Shown: in pieces, positions 62,935-64,000 of the stretch | How the letters are laid out: each line of letters opens with the position of its first letter | Position numbering within the stretch: position 1 is the stretch's first letter | Source: Halobellus captivus | Lineage (GTDB): Archaea; Halobacteriota; Halobacteria; Halobacteriales; Haloferacaceae | Direction: 5' to 3' | Assembly (NCBI RefSeq): GCF_003697845.1 | Contig: NZ_RDQE01000005.1 | Span: 214,875-278,874 of the forward strand | DNA length: 64,000 nucleotides | Notes under the pieces: model-generated | Database searches by the model: none | What the model saw: the letters and a program-made list of their open reading frames with translations, nothing else | What the model was told of the DNA's origin: nothing | Translations under genes and position numbers: made by a program

Positions 62935-63907
62935 CTTGTTTAGACGGCTGAAATCATCGGGAAGCACCCTCTAAGCTGCGTTCGATGTTTCGCACCGCCG
63001 ATTTCATGACAAGTTCTCGGAATTGACCGAACCACGTTCTCGCCCACAACGTCTCACCGTATCGCTGTCGCAATCCGAAAAACACGGATTCGGCGTTCGA
63101 ACGCTGGTTATACTCCCGATCGTGAATGAGTAAATTTCTCGCCCATCCTCGGAAGCCGGGGCCACGTTGCGTAATCAGTGGTGTGATACTTTCAGCACGC
63201 AATCTCGTCCGGAGAGCTTCCCAGTCGTATCCCTTATCCGCCGCTACAGCCGTCAGATCGTCGAGATTCCGCACTAACACCTGTAAACCAACTTGGGTAT
63301 CGTGCGGTTGTTTCATCGAGCAGTGTATATCGATGATCGCGCTCGTTTCACAATCGATGAGTAGCGTGGTCTTGACCGCCTCAAACGTGTAATCTGTTCG
63401 TTTCGCGTAGTGCTGGCTCGCTTGAACACGATCCACGCCGGTTGCGTCGATTGCTTGGACATCTCCGAGTTGATACAGTTCGACCGACGCGTTGAGAATC
63501 GCTCGCCACCGCTTCATCGGGATCGCTTGCTTGCGCGCACAGACGGTCGAAAAGTGTGGCAGCGTCTCGACCGTCAAATCGAGTGAGTCTGCTACTCTCG
63601 GCATCTCTCAGAGAACATCCATTAATTTCCTGTAATCGTGTTCAAGATACTCTTTGAACCCCTGAACGGCGAGAATCACCCAGTCGGCATACCCCTCTTT
63701 TCCGGGTCGGTATGCGGGAGCTGGCTCACCAGCGACGGCTTTTTGAGCAAGCGTTACAACCGTCTCTGCGAAGCGGGCGGTCTTGGTTTGCACACCTAAT
63801 CCGTCTCGCTTCAGTTCCTAGAAGATGTGGCACTTCTGCGGAGATACGAGTACGGCAATCCGAGTGACACAGCTCTCAGATTGATCGGATTCGACCGTCT
63901 AAACAGG
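62935..63907 (-). mobile_element. IS5-family insertion sequence, inactivated
   Basis: Inverted ends are TGTTTAGACGG at 62937-62947 and its complement CCGTCTAAACA at 63895-63905, with partial matches beyond (about 16-19 bases). They bound a single transposase of 280 codons, interrupted by a TGA. The length of about 973 bases is right for a haloarchaeal IS5 element. The outermost bases and any target duplication are not certain. Confidence 0.75.
62954..63793 (-). pseudogene. IS5-family DDE transposase, interrupted by one in-frame stop
   Basis: Read from 63793 to 62954 without the internal stop, this gives a 279-residue DDE transposase. The N-terminal part MQTKTARFAETVVTLAQKAV continues to DYRKLMDVL, then a TGA at 63608-63610, then EMPRVADSLDL in the same frame. 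The catalytic motifs IDATGVDR, VAADKGYD and NAESVFFGLR are all downstream. The expected residue at the TGA is Arg (CGA), so one C-to-T change explains it. Confidence 0.88.
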
Positions 63908-63913
63908 TAGTGT

Positions 63914-64000
63914 TCAGATAAGCTGATTCCATGCGAATGCGAACGATCTCAGCCACTCGTTTGCTGTTTCTGCTTCGGCGTTGCTGAAACAGTTTGAGAA
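63914..64000 (-). CDS. C-terminal fragment of a second transposase (partial)
   Basis: A minus-strand frame enters from the right edge and ends at a TGA at 63914-63916. The visible end ETANEWLRSFAFAWNQLI strongly resembles C-termini of haloarchaeal transposases (pattern WLRSFA...NQLI). The gene continues beyond the window, and its stop is only 7 bases from the IS5-type end, which therefore lies next to or within this second element. Family not assigned. Confidence 0.65.
   Translation of the reverse strand, partial: FSNCFSNAEAETANEWLRSFAFAWNQLI

Overview
The window comes from a halophilic archaeon, most likely Halorubrum or a close relative. Supporting signs are the very high G+C with strong GC third-position bias, acidic proteins, TATA-like boxes about 27 nt upstream of start codons (leaderless transcripts), and haloarchaea-specific families (Sph3/RdfA, DUF5788, DUF373, PGF-CTERM proteins, TrmB). 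I counted about 57 intact or partial protein genes, one tRNA, an IS1341-type (TnpB) element, a broken IS5-type element beside a second transposase fragment, and two copies of a structured non-coding repeat.

Region by region. 1-4.1 kb: the tail of an unknown gene, metG, and a TnpB element sitting directly behind metG with a divergent mini-gene. 4.1-15.8 kb: chromosomal housekeeping (VOC protein, hisF, glycosyltransferase, small winged-helix regulator, methyltransferase, TRAM protein, DHDPS-family aldolase, Cys-cluster protein, lipoprotein, Rieske protein, a class IV aminotransferase that appears to have lost its PLP lysine, HhH protein, CopD-like protein). 15.8-27 kb: aroE, DUF373, sppA, a riboflavin-pathway reductase and a coiled-coil protein with a structured leader, then SDR, methyltransferase, nfo, lipoate ligase and rio2. 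Two copies of the structured repeat flank aroE-DUF373-sppA. 27-31 kb: the sph3-rdfA cell-shape module and a CBS protein.

31-37 kb is a glucan-utilisation locus: a TrmB-family regulator, a GH13 enzyme and a divergent GH15 glucoamylase, the two hydrolase genes sharing a palindrome-bearing promoter region. 37-49 kb: aminotransferase, polX, nhaC-type antiporter, MFS transporter, srp54, D-aminoacylase, a fused cysteine desulfurase/IscU scaffold protein, and pantoate kinase. 50-54 kb: membrane proteins, a FlaD/E-domain gene overlapping an actin-like ATPase gene, tRNA-Gln, and a divergent copper-sensor/copper-chaperone pair.

54-63 kb is the most notable part. A DUF5305 protein, a Sec11/SipW-like signal peptidase, a rhomboid protease and a PGF-CTERM protein with a TasA/DUF1102-like N-terminal region lie on one strand. 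A membrane-anchored winged-helix (DUF7344-like) protein and two secreted TasA/CalY (DUF1102)-like proteins lie divergently. I read this as a candidate surface-fibre or matrix system with its own processing proteases. Its right part is A+T-richer, carries a gene remnant, and is bounded by insertion sequences, which suggests recent acquisition or turnover.
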